Below, one piece after another: positions 6,222-7,404 of a DNA stretch of 7,404 bases (positions are counted from its first letter, which is position 1; each line of letters opens with the position of its first letter). The position numbers and the translations under genes are program-made. The stretch is taken from NCBI GenBank assembly GCA_002839205.1, contig PGXP01000077.1, positions 1 to 7,404 of the forward strand, read 5' to 3'. The DNA comes from Spirochaetae bacterium HGW-Spirochaetae-9 (GTDB lineage: Bacteria > Spirochaetota > Spirochaetia > Treponematales > Rectinemataceae). The notes beneath the pieces were generated by a model that was not told where the DNA came from, searched no databases, and saw nothing but the letters and a program-made list of their open reading frames with translations.

Positions 6222-6503
6222 TCAGTCCCTTGGTTTCTTTGGGATGGAAGAGAGCCCCAGCCTTTCCTCGAGGTTGAATCTTTTCTGGGCGAAGGAAAGA
6301 GCTTTTTTATACAGGAAGAAGGCCCCCACCATGGCGATAAGAAAGCTCGCTACGACAGCCCACATCACCGCCGTCGGGGAAAGCCAGCGTCCTAGGGTGA
6401 GCGAATAGATGCCGAGGCAGGCCACGAAGATGACGCCAGTAACGAGTATGTTGCCGAGGGACGCGGCTATCACGAAGATCGCTGTCCTGGCGGCCCTATT
6501 CAT
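6222..6503 (-). CDS. Small two-helix membrane protein downstream of lspA
   Basis: I do not recognise a characterised family. The 93-residue product has a short basic N-terminus (MNRAAR), a first hydrophobic segment at about 8-35, a loop with GRWLSP (38-43), a second hydrophobic segment at about 44-64 and a basic, charged tail (LYKKALSFAQKRFNLEERLG) ending in KKPRD. The positive residues at both ends suggest both termini face the cytoplasm. The ATG at 6501-6503 overlaps the last 8 bases of lspA, and AAAGGAAG (6510-6517) lies six bases upstream inside lspA. Upstream in-frame ATGs (to 6536) lack such support and add a non-hydrophobic stretch deep inside lspA. The overlap suggests translational coupling, so a role connected with lipoprotein processing or the membrane is a guess by association. 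Similar small proteins after lspA occur, to my recollection, in treponemes. Confidence 0.8.
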   Translation of the reverse strand: MNRAARTAIFVIAASLGNILVTGVIFVACLGIYSLTLGRWLSPTAVMWAVVASFLIAMVGAFFLYKKALSFAQKRFNLEERLGLSSIPKKPRD

Positions 6504-7044
6504 CGACTGCTTCCTTTCCATCCATGAGGAATCCACTCAGGATAAGGAGGGCCGCTCCTATCGTAATCGACATATCGGCGATATTGAACGTCGGAAAACG
6601 TTCGAGGCCGAAAATTCCGAAAAGAGAGAAGGAGATGAAATCGACGACACCCTCGGGACGGAATATCCTGTCGATGAGGTTGCCTACCCCACCTCCGATG
6701 ATTATCGATATCGCATAACGCTGAAAAAGCGTCAGCGTCTTCGAGACGAAGGAAAAAATGGCGGCCGCCGCAAGGAAGCAGCCGGGAACAACAATAAAAA
6801 GGGCTACGCGGAGCAGGTTGGAAATAGAATCGCCTATGGAAAAAGCTATGCCAAGATTGCGCATGTGAACGATCCAGAGAAAATCACCCATGTGCCTCGA
6901 TGCTATGGTATTTTCGGCCACGTTCCCGACGATCCACGCCTTTGTCAGCTGATCGGCCACGATGAGCGAAAGTGTGAGGAGGTAGGGCAGAAGGAAGGCT
7001 GTTTTTTCCGGTTTCAGGTTGGCTTTTTTGATGTTCTGCTCCAT
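6496..7044 (-). CDS. lspA: Lipoprotein signal peptidase (signal peptidase II)
   Basis: LspA is an inner-membrane aspartyl protease that removes the signal peptide from prolipoproteins after lipid attachment at the lipobox cysteine. The protein has 182 residues, slightly above the usual ~160-170. Four membrane segments are expected, at about 17-36, 78-98, 109-124 and 158-173. Family motifs are DQLTKAW (31-37), RNLGIAFS (62-69), GNLIDR (121-126), VVDFISF (133-139) with catalytic D135, and FNIADM (153-158) with catalytic D157. The ATG at 7042-7044 follows the NIF3-like stop by 18 bases, with GGAG ten bases upstream within the gap. The next gene starts inside its last codons. No promoter is seen between these genes, so they form an operon starting outside the window. 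Confidence 0.96.
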   Translation of the reverse strand: MEQNIKKANLKPEKTAFLLPYLLTLSLIVADQLTKAWIVGNVAENTIASRHMGDFLWIVHMRNLGIAFSIGDSISNLLRVALFIVVPGCFLAAAAIFSFVSKTLTLFQRYAISIIIGGGVGNLIDRIFRPEGVVDFISFSLFGIFGLERFPTFNIADMSITIGAALLILSGFLMDGKEAVDE

Positions 7045-7062
7045 AGATGCAATTCTCCGGGC

Positions 7063-7404
7063 TTAGAGCCCTGTAGGTATGTCGATGAAAATGGTCTCGA
7101 TGCTTTTTTCTCTCGCGAGACGGGCGGCAACAGCCTTCACTCCCCACACTTCAGTGGCATAGTGGCCTGCAGCGACAAAGTTTAGCTTGTTCTCCACCAG
7201 TTCGTGATACACGGAATGGGAGGGCTCACCCGTGATGTAGAGGTCTATTCCCTTGCCGAAAGCCTGGAACGCCTCGAAAGGGGCTCCCCCCGAAACGATG
7301 GCCACGGTGGATATTTTTTCGGAGCCGGGAAGAATGAGGCACCGCGGTTGGCTGTTATCGGGGAGGATGCGGGCGAGCAGTTCCTTCACGGAAAGGGGTG
7401 ATTC
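7063..7404 (-). CDS. NIF3-like dinuclear metal-centre protein, C-terminal part (5' end cut by window)
   Basis: The last 114 codons of a YbgI/NIF3 family protein (also annotated as GTP cyclohydrolase 1 type 2-like). The frame is open to the right window edge, so the true start is not visible. Motifs include VAIVSGGAP, a GIDLYITGEPSH segment, the metal-binding AAGHYATEVWGV (histidine and glutamate of GHxxTE correspond to two ligands of the dinuclear site in YbgI) and the family's usual ending FIDIPTGL. The cellular role of the family is unsettled; it is an oligomeric metal protein with weakly defined hydrolase activities. It leads directly into lspA with an 18-base gap. Confidence 0.92.
   Translation of the reverse strand, partial: ESPLSVKELLARILPDNSQPRCLILPGSEKISTVAIVSGGAPFEAFQAFGKGIDLYITGEPSHSVYHELVENKLNFVAAGHYATEVWGVKAVAARLAREKSIETIFIDIPTGL

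Noticed and set aside
6409..7185. Plus-strand open frame of 258 residues
   Set aside because: It runs antisense through the small membrane protein, lspA and NIF3 genes. Its composition is low in hydrophobic order and it shows no motif.

Overview
The window is an ordinary chromosomal, metabolic stretch with no sign of mobile elements, CRISPR arrays, rRNA or tRNA genes. It holds eight genes, two of them cut by the window edges. They are tightly packed, and no gap between genes exceeds about 150 bases. The base composition is moderately GC-rich and the Shine-Dalgarno sequences are clear. The gene set is a long, animal-type (UROC1-like) urocanate hydratase, a thioredoxin with the N-terminal extension of the Bacteroidetes/Treponema style, a serA-serC pair next to a DUF1015 protein, and a NIF3-like/lspA/small membrane protein cluster. 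Together these suggest a spirochaete (Treponema/Rectinema/Sphaerochaeta-like lineage). A clostridial or other anaerobe is not excluded, and this placement is inference from gene style only.

Layout. Bases 1-822 (minus): 5' part of urocanate hydratase (histidine degradation), cut by the left edge. Bases 959-1318 (plus): thioredoxin, divergent from hutU. Bases 1418-2524 (plus): NAD(P)-dependent 2-hydroxyacid dehydrogenase of the Ldh2/AllD/YiaK family. Its upstream region has a good sigma70-like promoter with a dyad exactly filling the spacer, and a hairpin just before the ribosome binding site. A perfect 17-bp hairpin at 2550-2588 separates it from the converging serine genes and probably terminates both directions.

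Bases 2611-6079 (minus) carry, in transcription order, a DUF1015 protein, D-3-phosphoglycerate dehydrogenase (serA, short form) and phosphoserine aminotransferase (serC). SerA and SerC give the first two steps of serine synthesis from 3-phosphoglycerate. The third step, phosphoserine phosphatase, is not recognisable here, which makes the DUF1015 protein the most interesting gene in the window. serA has its own promoter-like element whose -35 box overlaps the DUF1015 stop codon.

Bases 6222-7404 (minus) form a compact operon: the C-terminal part of a NIF3-like metal protein (cut by the right edge), lspA (lipoprotein signal peptidase), and a 93-residue two-helix membrane protein whose start overlaps the lspA stop by 8 bases.

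No wholly new system is evident. The best leads are the DUF1015/serine association, the dyad-in-spacer promoter of the Ldh2-family gene, and the small membrane partner coupled to lspA.
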